Shown in pieces: positions 42,432 to 50,535 of a DNA stretch of 64,000 nucleotides. Numbering within the stretch: the stretch's first letter is position 1; each line of letters begins with the position of its first letter. This DNA comes from JADLGL01 sp963667605 (GTDB lineage Bacteria > Pseudomonadota > Alphaproteobacteria > Rhizobiales > Kaistiaceae), in the NCBI GenBank assembly GCA_963667605.2, contig CAXXUZ010000003.1, positions 1,612,001-1,676,000 of the forward strand. Direction: 5' to 3'. The translations under genes were made by a program, and so were the position numbers. Below the pieces are notes generated by a model that worked only from the letters and a program-made list of their open reading frames with translations, did not search any database and was not told the origin of the DNA.

Positions 42432-42677
42432 AAGGCCTGAGGTGGCACGAAAGTCTAGTAGGAAAAGTAGGAAACGCCTATGCCACGCCACCTCGTCGTT
42501 CCCATGCCGTCACCGTCAGCGCCGACCAGACCCTGCGCTCCCCCGATCCCGCGCACCGCGCTAGTCATCGCCCCAACAAGCAGCGCCTGATCGGGGACCT
42601 ACCACTGCCAGTAACGTGATGAATACTGGACCATCTGCTCGGATCATGGCTTGGACGGCAACTAAGCCCATAACTTA

Positions 42678-43499
42678 TCATTCCGGCCAGTAATGCCGCT
42701 TGCGCGGGCGGTCACGTGACAATTCGTGACTTGCCCGATCGCCGAGGTATTCCAGTTCGGCGGTCTCCGGGAACGTAAAGCGATCCGCTGCTACACCGAT
42801 CCGGTTGCCGCCAGCCGCGGTCAACGTCCTCCTGCCGGTATCGCCGATCGGGGTATTTTGTGAAGGCGTGCTCCTGGCTCTGAAACATATAATGGCGAAG
42901 AACGAAGTTCTCCGGCGCCAGCCTGAAGGCTGCCCTTGAAGGCGGTGTCCTCCGCTTTGCATCCAACTGAGCTGCAGCAATTGGCGACGCGCGCGCATCA
43001 GTCGCCCGTGGCCCTGCTTGTGAAAATAGTACCAGCGGAGCGGTTGAGCACCCTTATGGTCGACCAAATAGTCATGGTCGATCGGCAGAAATACGAATTC
43101 GTTGAAATCAATCACGTCATAACCAGCCGTGTCGATCCTGGCGATCGCATCGACCAGCCTCTCCCCCGGATTGTAGGAATGCATCATTTCGTCGGGAGAC
43201 TGGTGGAGGACCCAGTCCGCGTCGATCTCCGGAATGGCCGCGTCGATGGCCGCCATGAGGCCCTCCAAATCGAACGCGCCCCGGAATGCGTGACTTTGGT
43301 AGCCGACAAGATGGGCGGCAAAGCGAGGCTCTCGCAACAGTTCGGCGGTGCCATCGTCGGACTCATTGTCGATGATGAAATAGTCGAGCCCGTCGGCGAT
43401 GAGATAGTCGAGGCAATTGGCGAGATAGGGACGCTCGTTGCGGATGGCGAGAATCGCAACAACACGGAAGCCGGCAGCCTGTCGCTCTGTGTCCGTCAA
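42678..43499 (-). CDS. Family 2-like glycosyltransferase with a double frameshift
   Basis: GT-A-type enzyme. The N-terminus VVAILAIRNERPYLANCLDYLIADGLDYFIIDNESDDGT is typical of GT2 proteins, and VLHQSPDEMMHS contains an acidic metal-binding segment. From about residue 180 to 225 the frame gives low-complexity sequence, whereas another frame (42966-42840) encodes FRLAPENFVLRHYMFQSQEHAFTKYP, typical of this family; the first frame resumes with GNRIGVAADRFTFPETAELEYL. Two compensating indels about 130 bp apart explain this. Start TTG 43499 overlaps the acyltransferase stop. Confidence 0.7.
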   Translation of the reverse strand: MTDTERQAAGFRVVAILAIRNERPYLANCLDYLIADGLDYFIIDNESDDGTAELLREPRFAAHLVGYQSHAFRGAFDLEGLMAAIDAAIPEIDADWVLHQSPDEMMHSYNPGERLVDAIARIDTAGYDVIDFNEFVFLPIDHDYLVDHKGAQPLRWYYFHKQGHGRLMRARRQLLQLSWMQSGGHRLQGQPSGWRRRTSFFAIICFRARSTPSQNTPIGDTGRRTLTAAGGNRIGVAADRFTFPETAELEYLGDRASHELSRDRPRKRHYWPE

Positions 43500-44227
43500 T
43501 CACCCACCGGCTCTTCCAGGTCGGCAATTTCTGACTTGAACCTCATTTCGCCACTGGTCTCGGGGAGCCGATGCCCGAACGGTGTAGCGTTCAGCTCTCT
43601 CAGACGTTCAGGCAGCCGTTCCACACGGGCCGGTACGCCAATCGCCAGGCAATCGGCGGGAACATCGCGAGTCACCACCGCGCCGGCGCCGACAAAAGAC
43701 CCGCGACCGACCCGCACGCCGGGCAAAATGGTGACGCCGCCGCCGATCGTAACGCCGTCCTCGATGATCGGACCGGCCGGTTGGAAATTATCTCGCGATC
43801 GCATCGGATATTTGTCGTTTGTGAGGACGACGGTGGGATCAAGAAAGACATTGTCGCCGATGACCGTGTGTGTGGGGATGTAGCAATTGGACTGGATGCC
43901 GACGCAATTGCCGATCGTGACATGACCTTCAACGACACTGTTGGTGCCGATAACGACCTCATTGCCGATACGGGTCCATTCACGAACTAGGACGTTATGG
44001 CCGCAGGTAAAGCCGTCGCCGATTATCACGTCGCAGTAGATCACAGTCCCACTGCGAATTTGGCATCGCCGGCCAAGAATAGTCGGTTCCCACCACCCGT
44101 CCTCGGCCAATCCGACGATTGCGCCCTCGTCGATGCGGCTGTCCGGCCCCATCCTGAAGCGGCGCTCGTTGGACGGCGCTTCCACCACCTTCTCCTCCGC
44201 CGCAGAGTTGGCCTTGCCCGCCGCCAT
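43496..44227 (-). CDS. Left-handed beta-helix acyltransferase
   Basis: A 243-residue hexapeptide-repeat protein. Imperfect LbH turns run from about residue 32 to 205 (RIDEGAIVG, VIYCDVIIGDGFTCGHNVLV, GTNSVVEGHVTIGNCVGIQSN, VTIGGGVTILPGVRVGRGSFVGAGAVVTRDVPADCLAIGVPARV), the last being the classic acetyl-CoA-binding end. Similar enzymes acetylate amino sugars for surface polysaccharides. It precedes, and overlaps by 4 bp, the glycosyltransferase, so both probably belong to a small glycan-modification operon transcribed leftward. Confidence 0.85.
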   Translation of the reverse strand: MAAGKANSAAEEKVVEAPSNERRFRMGPDSRIDEGAIVGLAEDGWWEPTILGRRCQIRSGTVIYCDVIIGDGFTCGHNVLVREWTRIGNEVVIGTNSVVEGHVTIGNCVGIQSNCYIPTHTVIGDNVFLDPTVVLTNDKYPMRSRDNFQPAGPIIEDGVTIGGGVTILPGVRVGRGSFVGAGAVVTRDVPADCLAIGVPARVERLPERLRELNATPFGHRLPETSGEMRFKSEIADLEEPVGD

Positions 44228-44329
44228 GCGTCATGTCGGGGCTAACATGATCGGCCCTTCCTGACCATCGACACTTGCCCCCGCCGACATCGAGCAGTTG
44301 TCCATTGCCAAATGCCCTCCACGAATCTA

Positions 44330-44344
44330 GAACAAACATGGAAC
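44330..44344. promoter_or_regulatory. LexA-binding site (SOS box) upstream of ssb
   Basis: GAAC-N7-GAAC (44330-44333 and 44341-44344), the alphaproteobacterial LexA operator, lies 91 bp upstream of the ssb start codon. A matching box precedes uvrA 12 kb to the left. Confidence 0.72.
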
Positions 44345-44435
44345 ATCGTGTGGAAAACTGGTTTGAGCGCGACGGAGCCGGCCTCGACGCAATAGGTTGG
44401 CCAAATCAACTGACAAAGGAGATGGAGCAAAGCTC

Positions 44436-44915
44436 ATGGCGGGGAGCGTGAACAAAGTCATTCTTATCGGCAATCTTGGCGCCGATCCCGAGATCCGGCG
44501 GACCCAGGATGGTCGGCCGATCGCCAATCTAAGGGTCGCTACATCCGAATCCTGGCGGGACAAGAACACCGGCGAGCGGCGCGAGCGAACCGAATGGCAT
44601 AGGGTCGTGATTTTCTCAGAGGGGCTCTCGAAAATTGCCGAGCAATACTTAAAGAAAGGCTCGAAGGTCTACCTCGAAGGTCAATTGCAGACACGCAAAT
44701 GGGAGGATCAATCTGGTCAGGAGCGCTACACCACCGAAGTTGTGTTGCAAGGGTTCAATTCGGCGCTGACAATGCTCGACGGTCGGCCGGGTGGCGGCGA
44801 TGTCAGCGAGTCTGGGTCCGATTTCGGGCAGTCCGGCCCGACTCAGTCGAGTTCTCGCCAACCAGCGCGACAGGGCTCGGTCTCCGAGGACCTAGATGAC
44901 GAAATTCCGTTCTGA
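44436..44915 (+). CDS. ssb: Single-stranded DNA-binding protein
   Basis: A homotetrameric ssDNA-binding protein of replication, recombination and repair. It has the OB-fold start MAGSVNKVILIGNLGADPEIR, the ATSESWRDKNTGERRERTEWHRVV core, YLEGQLQTRKWEDQSGQERYTTEVVL, a Gly/Ser/Gln linker and the acidic tip DLDDEIPF that recruits partner proteins. Start ATG 44436 is preceded by GGAGATGGAGCAA. IS1380 copy 2 lies 14 bp beyond the stop. Confidence 0.97.
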   Translation: MAGSVNKVILIGNLGADPEIRRTQDGRPIANLRVATSESWRDKNTGERRERTEWHRVVIFSEGLSKIAEQYLKKGSKVYLEGQLQTRKWEDQSGQERYTTEVVLQGFNSALTMLDGRPGGGDVSESGSDFGQSGPTQSSSRQPARQGSVSEDLDDEIPF

Positions 44916-44929
44916 CGCCAAAGATTGAT

Positions 44930-46571
44930 CCCGCATTCCCCAAGTGACCGATCCATCTGATGCGGTTTCCGTCTGATTCCTGTGTAAGAATCAGTGGATT
45001 AGATCAGACGGAGAGTGGGTCGAATGCGGAACCTGGAGGGTGAGTCGGATCGGGGGCTGCTGCGGGCGTTTTTCGACCGAAGACTGAAGTTCGAGTTCCA
45101 CGGTTCGCGGATCACGTCAGACGCTGGTCTGCTCGCCTATCGTGAACTGGACGAAGCCCTCGGCCTGACCACGCTGGCCGGTGACGTTATTGCTGACAGC
45201 CGGACCGGCAAGAACGGTTGGCACGGCATCATCGGTCTCCTTCGCCAATCCGTCTATGGTCGTCTCGCCGGGTACGAGGACGTGAACGACGCCGACCGGC
45301 TGGGGCGCGATCCTGCGATGCGGTGGATCGTCGGCGGCAGGGCTGTCGAGCGCGGCGGCGCATCGACCAGCCAGATGGGCCGGTTCGAGACGGAGTTACT
45401 CGCCACCAATGACAACCTCGCCGCGCTCGCTGACCTTTTGGGCATCTGGATCGACCAGGTTAACGAGCGCAAGCCGCCGAAGATTATCGTGCTCGACATG
45501 GACAGCTCCGTCAGCCCGACCTACGGTGACCAGGAGGGCACGGCCTACAACGGTCACTTCGGCTGCACGTGCTATCACCCGCTGTTCGTGTTCAACCAGT
45601 TCGGCGATCTGGAGCGTTGCGCCCTGCGTCCGGGCAACGTGCACAGCGCCCATGAATGGCGCGATGTGTTGGACCCGGTGGTCGCTCGATACCGGAACAA
45701 GACACTCCGGCGTTATTTCCGTGGTGACGCCGCCTTCGCCTCGCCCGAGGTTTATGAGTTTCTGGAAGCGGAAGGCTTCAAGTACGCCATCCGGCTTCCG
45801 GCCAACAAGGTGCTGCACGACAGCATCGCGCACCTGCTCAAGCGCCCCGTCGGTCGGCCGCCGAAGGAAGTTCGTCGGTATTACGCGAACTTCAGCTATC
45901 GGGCCGGTAGCTGGACGGAGCCCCGCCGGGTCGTCGCCAAGGTGGAGTGGCACTCAGGGGAACTGTATCCCCGCGTCGGCTTCATCGTCACCAACCTGAG
46001 CCGTCCTGCCGAGCGGGTTGTTGCGTTCTACAATCAGCGCGACACTGCCGAGCAATGGATCAAGGAAGGCAAGAACGCCATCAAGTGGACGCGGCTGTCA
46101 TGCCGTTCGTTACGCAACAATGCCGTCCGGCTCCAGCTGCATGCACTCGCCTATAACCTCGGCAACTTCATGCGTACCCTGGCGTTGCCCGATACCGTGG
46201 AGCAATGGTCGCTGACGACGCTGAGGGAGAAGCTGGTCAAGATCGGTGCGAAAGTTGTCAGTCATGGCCGGTACGTCACATTTCAATTGGCCGAGGTTGC
46301 AGTCCCAAGAAGCTTGTTCCAGAAAATCTTGAGCCTGATTGATGATCTACGACGAAGACCCGCTCCGGCGTAGGCCGAGGGAATCGACGGCAAGGAGATT
46401 GCGACACGAGAGGTGTGTCTGGATGGCAAGAGAAACGACCAAATGGCCTTCCACGCGCTGGCCGATTACCAAAATCATGTCATCGGATGGCTGCAATGGG
46501 AACAGAGTTCCCTTGGAGATGGGGCCGTGGTACGATTTCCGCGAATTTGGATGTCATCTGGGGAATGTCGG
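44930..46571 (+). mobile_element. IS1380-family element, copy 2, intact
   Basis: A 1642-bp element with the same imperfect terminal repeats as copy 1 (CCCGCATTCCCCAAGTGAC at the left; inverted CCGACATTCCCCAGATGAC at the right). TTGAT directly flanks it on both sides (44925-44929 and 46572-46576), a clean target duplication. It sits between ssb and gyrA, 14 bp after the ssb stop. The near identity to copy 1 indicates recent transposition. Confidence 0.95.
45024..46373 (+). CDS. IS1380-family transposase
   Basis: Full-length DDE transposase (449 residues from ATG 45024; an in-frame GTG at 45015 would add three). Catalytic-region landmarks are VLDMDSSVSPTYGD, RYFRGDAAFASPEVY and YNQRDTAEQWIKEGKNAIKW. 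It ends with IDDLRRRPAPA. Compared with copy 1, Asp replaces the common Gly in QRDTAEQ near the catalytic Glu; whether that affects activity cannot be told from sequence. Confidence 0.94.
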   Translation: MRNLEGESDRGLLRAFFDRRLKFEFHGSRITSDAGLLAYRELDEALGLTTLAGDVIADSRTGKNGWHGIIGLLRQSVYGRLAGYEDVNDADRLGRDPAMRWIVGGRAVERGGASTSQMGRFETELLATNDNLAALADLLGIWIDQVNERKPPKIIVLDMDSSVSPTYGDQEGTAYNGHFGCTCYHPLFVFNQFGDLERCALRPGNVHSAHEWRDVLDPVVARYRNKTLRRYFRGDAAFASPEVYEFLEAEGFKYAIRLPANKVLHDSIAHLLKRPVGRPPKEVRRYYANFSYRAGSWTEPRRVVAKVEWHSGELYPRVGFIVTNLSRPAERVVAFYNQRDTAEQWIKEGKNAIKWTRLSCRSLRNNAVRLQLHALAYNLGNFMRTLALPDTVEQWSLTTLREKLVKIGAKVVSHGRYVTFQLAEVAVPRSLFQKILSLIDDLRRRPAPA

Positions 46572-46792
46572 TTGATACGGATCGACCGCGCTTCGACATG
46601 GATCAAATCAGACCTCCCGCTGCCCAAATCGTTAACAATGCTTGAGGGACCGAAGCTGCATCCGATGGATCGCTTGAGTGGCCTGGAAAATCGGCTTTAA
46701 TTTCTGCGGGCAAAACCGTGTCACACCTTGTTCCAAGCGCCTAGAATCACTAGGTTTCGGTCACATCAAACCGATACACGGATTCCCCAAAT

Positions 46793-49576
46793 TTGGCTGA
46801 CTTGACCCCACCGCGTCTCCCCGAAGAATCAGGAGACGGCAGTCCGGGAATTGCCTCCATATCGATCAGCGAGGAGCTGCGCGGTTCTTACCTTGATTAT
46901 GCCATGAGCGTAATCGTGAGCCGGGCGCTTCCGGACGCACGAGATGGTCTGAAGCCGGTGCATCGCCGCATCCTCTACGCGATGGACGAAGCTGGCTACG
47001 ATTGGAACAAGGCCTACAAGAAATCGTCGCGCGTCGTTGGTGACGTAATGGGCAAATATCACCCTCATGGCGATCTGGCGATCTACGATGCCTTAGTCCG
47101 CATGGCACAAGAATTCTCGCTGAGGCTGCCGCTGATCAACGGTCAGGGAAATTTCGGTTCGGTCGACGGCGATCCGCCGGCGGCGATGCGCTACACCGAG
47201 GTCCGCCTCGAGAAGGTCGCCCATTTTCTGCTCGACGATATCGACAAGGAAACTGCCGATTTTAAGGACAATTACGATTCGTCCGAGAGCGAGCCAACGG
47301 TTCTACCGGCAAAATTTCCTAATCTCTTGGTCAACGGTGCCGGCGGCATAGCAGTCGGCATGGCCACCAATATCCCGCCGCACAATCTCGGCGAGGTGAT
47401 CGACGCTTGCATCGCCCTAATCGACGATCCGTCGATGGAATTGGAGGCGCTTCAGATAATCGTGCCCGGCCCCGATTTTCCGACTGGCGCCAGCATTCTT
47501 GGCCGATCGGGCATTCGCTCCGCCTACGCGACCGGTCGCGGCTCCGTGGTGATGCGCGGCAAGGTGGCCAATGAAACCGTGCGCAAGGAGCGCGAGGCGC
47601 TCATCGTCACCGAGATCCCATACCAGGTGAACAAGGCTTCGATGATCGAGAAGATCGCCGATTTGGTCCGTGACAAACGGGTCGAGGGCATCTCAGACAT
47701 TAGGGACGAGTCTGACCGCGACGGCATGCGTGTGGTCATCGAACTGAAGCGCGACGCGGTCGCCGACGTGGTGCTCAATCAGCTCTATCGTTTCTCGCCG
47801 CTGCAAACAAGCTTTGGCGCCAATCTTGTCGCCCTGAACGGTGGTCGACCTGAGACAATGACGTTGAAGCACATGCTTCAGATATTTGTCTCCTTTCGGG
47901 AGGAGGTCGTCAGCCGCCGTACAAAATTCCTGCTTCGGCGCGCCCGCGACCGCGCCCATGTATTGGTTGGATTGGCGATAGCGGTCGCCAATATCGACGA
48001 AGTGATCCACTTGATCCGTAACGCTCCGGATCCGGCAACGGCGCGAGGCCAACTAATGGCCCGCGACTGGCCGGCAAGGGATGTCGAGCCACTGGTCGTT
48101 TTGATCGCCGATCCGCGCCATCAGCTCGCTGCCGATCTAACGTGCCGGCTGTCCGATGCCCAGGCCCGGGCGATCCTCGACCTCCGCCTGCAGCGGCTGA
48201 CTGCGCTCGGTCGCGACGAGATCGGTGATGAACTCAACGGCCTGGCGGGTTCCATCAAGGAGTATCTCGACATCCTCGCCTCACGACAGCGCGTGAACGA
48301 GATCGTCAAGGATGAACTGCTGGCGATCAAGGACGAGTTCGCCACCCCACGCCGGACCGAAATCCTTGAGGGCGGCCCCGACCTTGAGGACGAAGACCTG
48401 ATCCAGCGTGAGGACATGGTCGTCACCGTCAGCCATGCCGGCTACATCAAGCGCGTACCGCTTGCAACCTACCGCTCGCAGCGGCGCGGCGGTAAAGGCC
48501 GGACGGGCATGGCTACTCGGGAAGCGGATTTCGTCGCCCGTCTTTTCGTCGCCAACACCCACACGCCGATCCTGTTCTTCTCCTCTCGTGGCATCGTTTA
48601 CAAGATGAAGGTGTGGCGCCTTCCGCTGGCGGCACCGCAGGCGCGGGGCAAGGCGCTCGTCAATCTGTTGCCATTGGAACAGGGCGAGCGGATCACTACG
48701 ATCATGCCTCTGCCCGAGGACGAGGATAGCTGGGAAAGCCTCGATGTGGTGTTCTCCACCACCGGCGGCACCGTCCGTCGCAACAGGTTATCCGATTTCG
48801 TCGATGTCCGCGCCAATGGCAAGATCGCGATGAAGCTGGCCGCAAGCGAGGCGATCGTCGGGGTCGAGACCTGCACCCAGAACAACGATATCCTTCTGAC
48901 GTCGGCGAACGGGCAATGCATTCGTTTCTCGGTCAATGATGTGCGTGTCTTCAAGGGCCGGGACTCAACCGGCGTTCGCGGCATCAGACTCGCCATTGGC
49001 GACCGAGTGATTTCAATGGCGGTAATCAGGCATTTTGAAGCAACGCCCGCCCAACGGATGGCTTATCTGAAAATGAGCCGCGCGGTGCGTGGCGAGGCTG
49101 AGGACAACGGCGTCGCGGCGGAGTCCGACGAGCCGGCAGTCGAGCAAGCCGAAGCGGCGGAGCTATCGCAGCAGCGTTATGCCGAAATGGGCGCCGCAGA
49201 GGAATTCCTGTTGACCGTGTCCGAACGTGGGTTCGGCAAGCGGACCTCTTCCTTGGAATACCGGGTCACCGGCCGCGGCGGCAAAGGCATTACCGCGATG
49301 GTCGTTAACGAGCGGAACGGCGTATTGGTCGCCTCCTTTCCGGTCGAGGACGGTGACCAGATTATGCTGGTCAGCAACGGCGGCCAGGTCATCCGCGTGC
49401 CAGTGGAGGGGATCAGAATTGTCGGCCGCGCCTCTCTTGGGGTGACCGTGTTCGATACCGCGGAGCGCGAGCAAGTCGTCTCGGTTGAGCGACTTGCCGA
49501 ACCGGAGGACGAAGAAGCCGACACCGAAGAGGCCGACACCGAAGAGGATGGCGGATCGGCGAGCGGCGCCCCTTAG
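46793..49576 (+). CDS. gyrA: DNA gyrase subunit A
   Basis: Catalytic DNA-cleavage subunit of gyrase, 927 residues. YAMSVIVSRALPDARDGLKPVHRRILYAM and the active-site region AAMRYTEVRL with its tyrosine are present, and the C-terminal beta-pinwheel carries the GyrA box QRRGGKGR. The quinolone-determining stretch reads HPHGDLAIYD: Leu95 at the position of E. coli Ser83, Asp99 at Asp87. The C-terminal domain has an acidic insert (EDNGVAAESDEPAVEQAEAAE) and an acidic tail. The start is TTG 46793, since the homologous N-terminus begins there. IS1380 lies 216 bp upstream. Confidence 0.96.
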   Translation: MADLTPPRLPEESGDGSPGIASISISEELRGSYLDYAMSVIVSRALPDARDGLKPVHRRILYAMDEAGYDWNKAYKKSSRVVGDVMGKYHPHGDLAIYDALVRMAQEFSLRLPLINGQGNFGSVDGDPPAAMRYTEVRLEKVAHFLLDDIDKETADFKDNYDSSESEPTVLPAKFPNLLVNGAGGIAVGMATNIPPHNLGEVIDACIALIDDPSMELEALQIIVPGPDFPTGASILGRSGIRSAYATGRGSVVMRGKVANETVRKEREALIVTEIPYQVNKASMIEKIADLVRDKRVEGISDIRDESDRDGMRVVIELKRDAVADVVLNQLYRFSPLQTSFGANLVALNGGRPETMTLKHMLQIFVSFREEVVSRRTKFLLRRARDRAHVLVGLAIAVANIDEVIHLIRNAPDPATARGQLMARDWPARDVEPLVVLIADPRHQLAADLTCRLSDAQARAILDLRLQRLTALGRDEIGDELNGLAGSIKEYLDILASRQRVNEIVKDELLAIKDEFATPRRTEILEGGPDLEDEDLIQREDMVVTVSHAGYIKRVPLATYRSQRRGGKGRTGMATREADFVARLFVANTHTPILFFSSRGIVYKMKVWRLPLAAPQARGKALVNLLPLEQGERITTIMPLPEDEDSWESLDVVFSTTGGTVRRNRLSDFVDVRANGKIAMKLAASEAIVGVETCTQNNDILLTSANGQCIRFSVNDVRVFKGRDSTGVRGIRLAIGDRVISMAVIRHFEATPAQRMAYLKMSRAVRGEAEDNGVAAESDEPAVEQAEAAELSQQRYAEMGAAEEFLLTVSERGFGKRTSSLEYRVTGRGGKGITAMVVNERNGVLVASFPVEDGDQIMLVSNGGQVIRVPVEGIRIVGRASLGVTVFDTAEREQVVSVERLAEPEDEEADTEEADTEEDGGSASGAP

Positions 49577-49606
49577 CACCAGACCCGGTCGGAGCCGAGA
49601 GCCCGG

Positions 49607-49819
49607 CTAGGGCTGCACCCGCGTGATGATCGTCAATTCGGCGCTCGGCGTCGTGATCGTCAGCTGCGAGGCCTGCGAGGCGGCCAATACGCCTTCAAGC
49701 CGGTCGCCCTTGCCGGCAGTGTCGCTCCCCTCGCTATTGATCGCCGCGGCAGTGACGGCCACCACAGCTGAGGCGGCAAGAATGACTGCCACAAGCACGG
49801 ACTGCAAACGCACACTCAT
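49607..49819 (-). CDS. Small exported or membrane-anchored protein
   Basis: A 70-residue protein with an N-terminal hydrophobic segment (LQSVLVAVILAASAVVAVTAAA) that is either a signal peptide or an anchor, followed by a short polar, Ser/Thr-rich domain ending LTIITRVQP. ATG 49819 has a GAGAGG ribosome-binding site; the frame extends 25 codons upstream. It converges on gyrA. I do not recognise a family. Confidence 0.55.
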   Translation of the reverse strand: MSVRLQSVLVAVILAASAVVAVTAAAINSEGSDTAGKGDRLEGVLAASQASQLTITTPSAELTIITRVQP

Positions 49820-49988
49820 TGGTCGAACCTCTCGTTTGATCTGACCAGCAGCCTGAGCGGATGCGGCTGAATGAGGCCGATACGCGTCATTCATCTCCAG
49901 TTCATCGGGATTTCTTGCCGAGCGCGGCCAATCGATCTATGCGGTGGCGGGGACGGCTGTCGGCACTGAAATTGGGATCCCTGGGCAG

Positions 49989-50480
49989 ATGGTGAGGACA
50001 GCATTTTTCCCCGGATCATTCGATCCGATGACCAACGGCCATCTGGATGTTCTGCGCGGGGCCCTGGAGCTGGCGGACAGTGTCGTGATGGCGGTCGGGG
50101 TCCATCCACGGAAGATCGCTCTGTTTATCCCTGAAGCCCGGGTCGAGATGCTCACCGAGATCGTTGCCGGCCTCGGCGAAGACCTTGCCTCGCGAGCTTC
50201 GGTCATTCGCTACTACGGGCTTATGGTAGATGCCGCTCGGAAATCCGGGGCGACCTTACTGGTGCGCGGCATTCGCGACTCCAGCGATCTCGACGCTGAG
50301 TTCCGGATGGCGGCGATGAACCACGATTTGGCGCCGGAGCTGCGGACAATATTTCTTCCGGCGGCGCCGGCGCACCGCCATATTTCGGCGACGCTGGTCC
50401 GGCAGATCGCCGAAATGAAAGCCGATGCCTCAGCTTTTGTGCCGCCTGCCGTCGCTCGCCGTCTGGCGGAGTTGCGTTGA
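49989..50480 (+). CDS. coaD: Phosphopantetheine adenylyltransferase
   Basis: Fourth step of coenzyme A synthesis: ATP plus 4'-phosphopantetheine to dephospho-CoA. The nucleotidyltransferase motif FFPGSFDPMTNGHLDVL (T/HxGH type) is at the N-terminus, with LLVRGIRDSSDLDAEFRMAAMN and the C-terminal HRHISATLVRQIAEM (ISSxxVR type). It is 163 residues from ATG 49989, where homologues begin. It follows gyrA, as in many alphaproteobacteria. Confidence 0.96.
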   Translation: MVRTAFFPGSFDPMTNGHLDVLRGALELADSVVMAVGVHPRKIALFIPEARVEMLTEIVAGLGEDLASRASVIRYYGLMVDAARKSGATLLVRGIRDSSDLDAEFRMAAMNHDLAPELRTIFLPAAPAHRHISATLVRQIAEMKADASAFVPPAVARRLAELR

Positions 50481-50535
50481 GGCATCGCACCCCGCTATCA
50501 ATCCTCCTCGCCAACCCGGCCGCCGCGCCGAACCC

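Noticed and set aside
42432..42677. Pro/Arg-rich short frames after the HEPN-like gene
   Set aside because: All three frames give low-complexity peptides without start signals; it looks like non-coding or degraded DNA.
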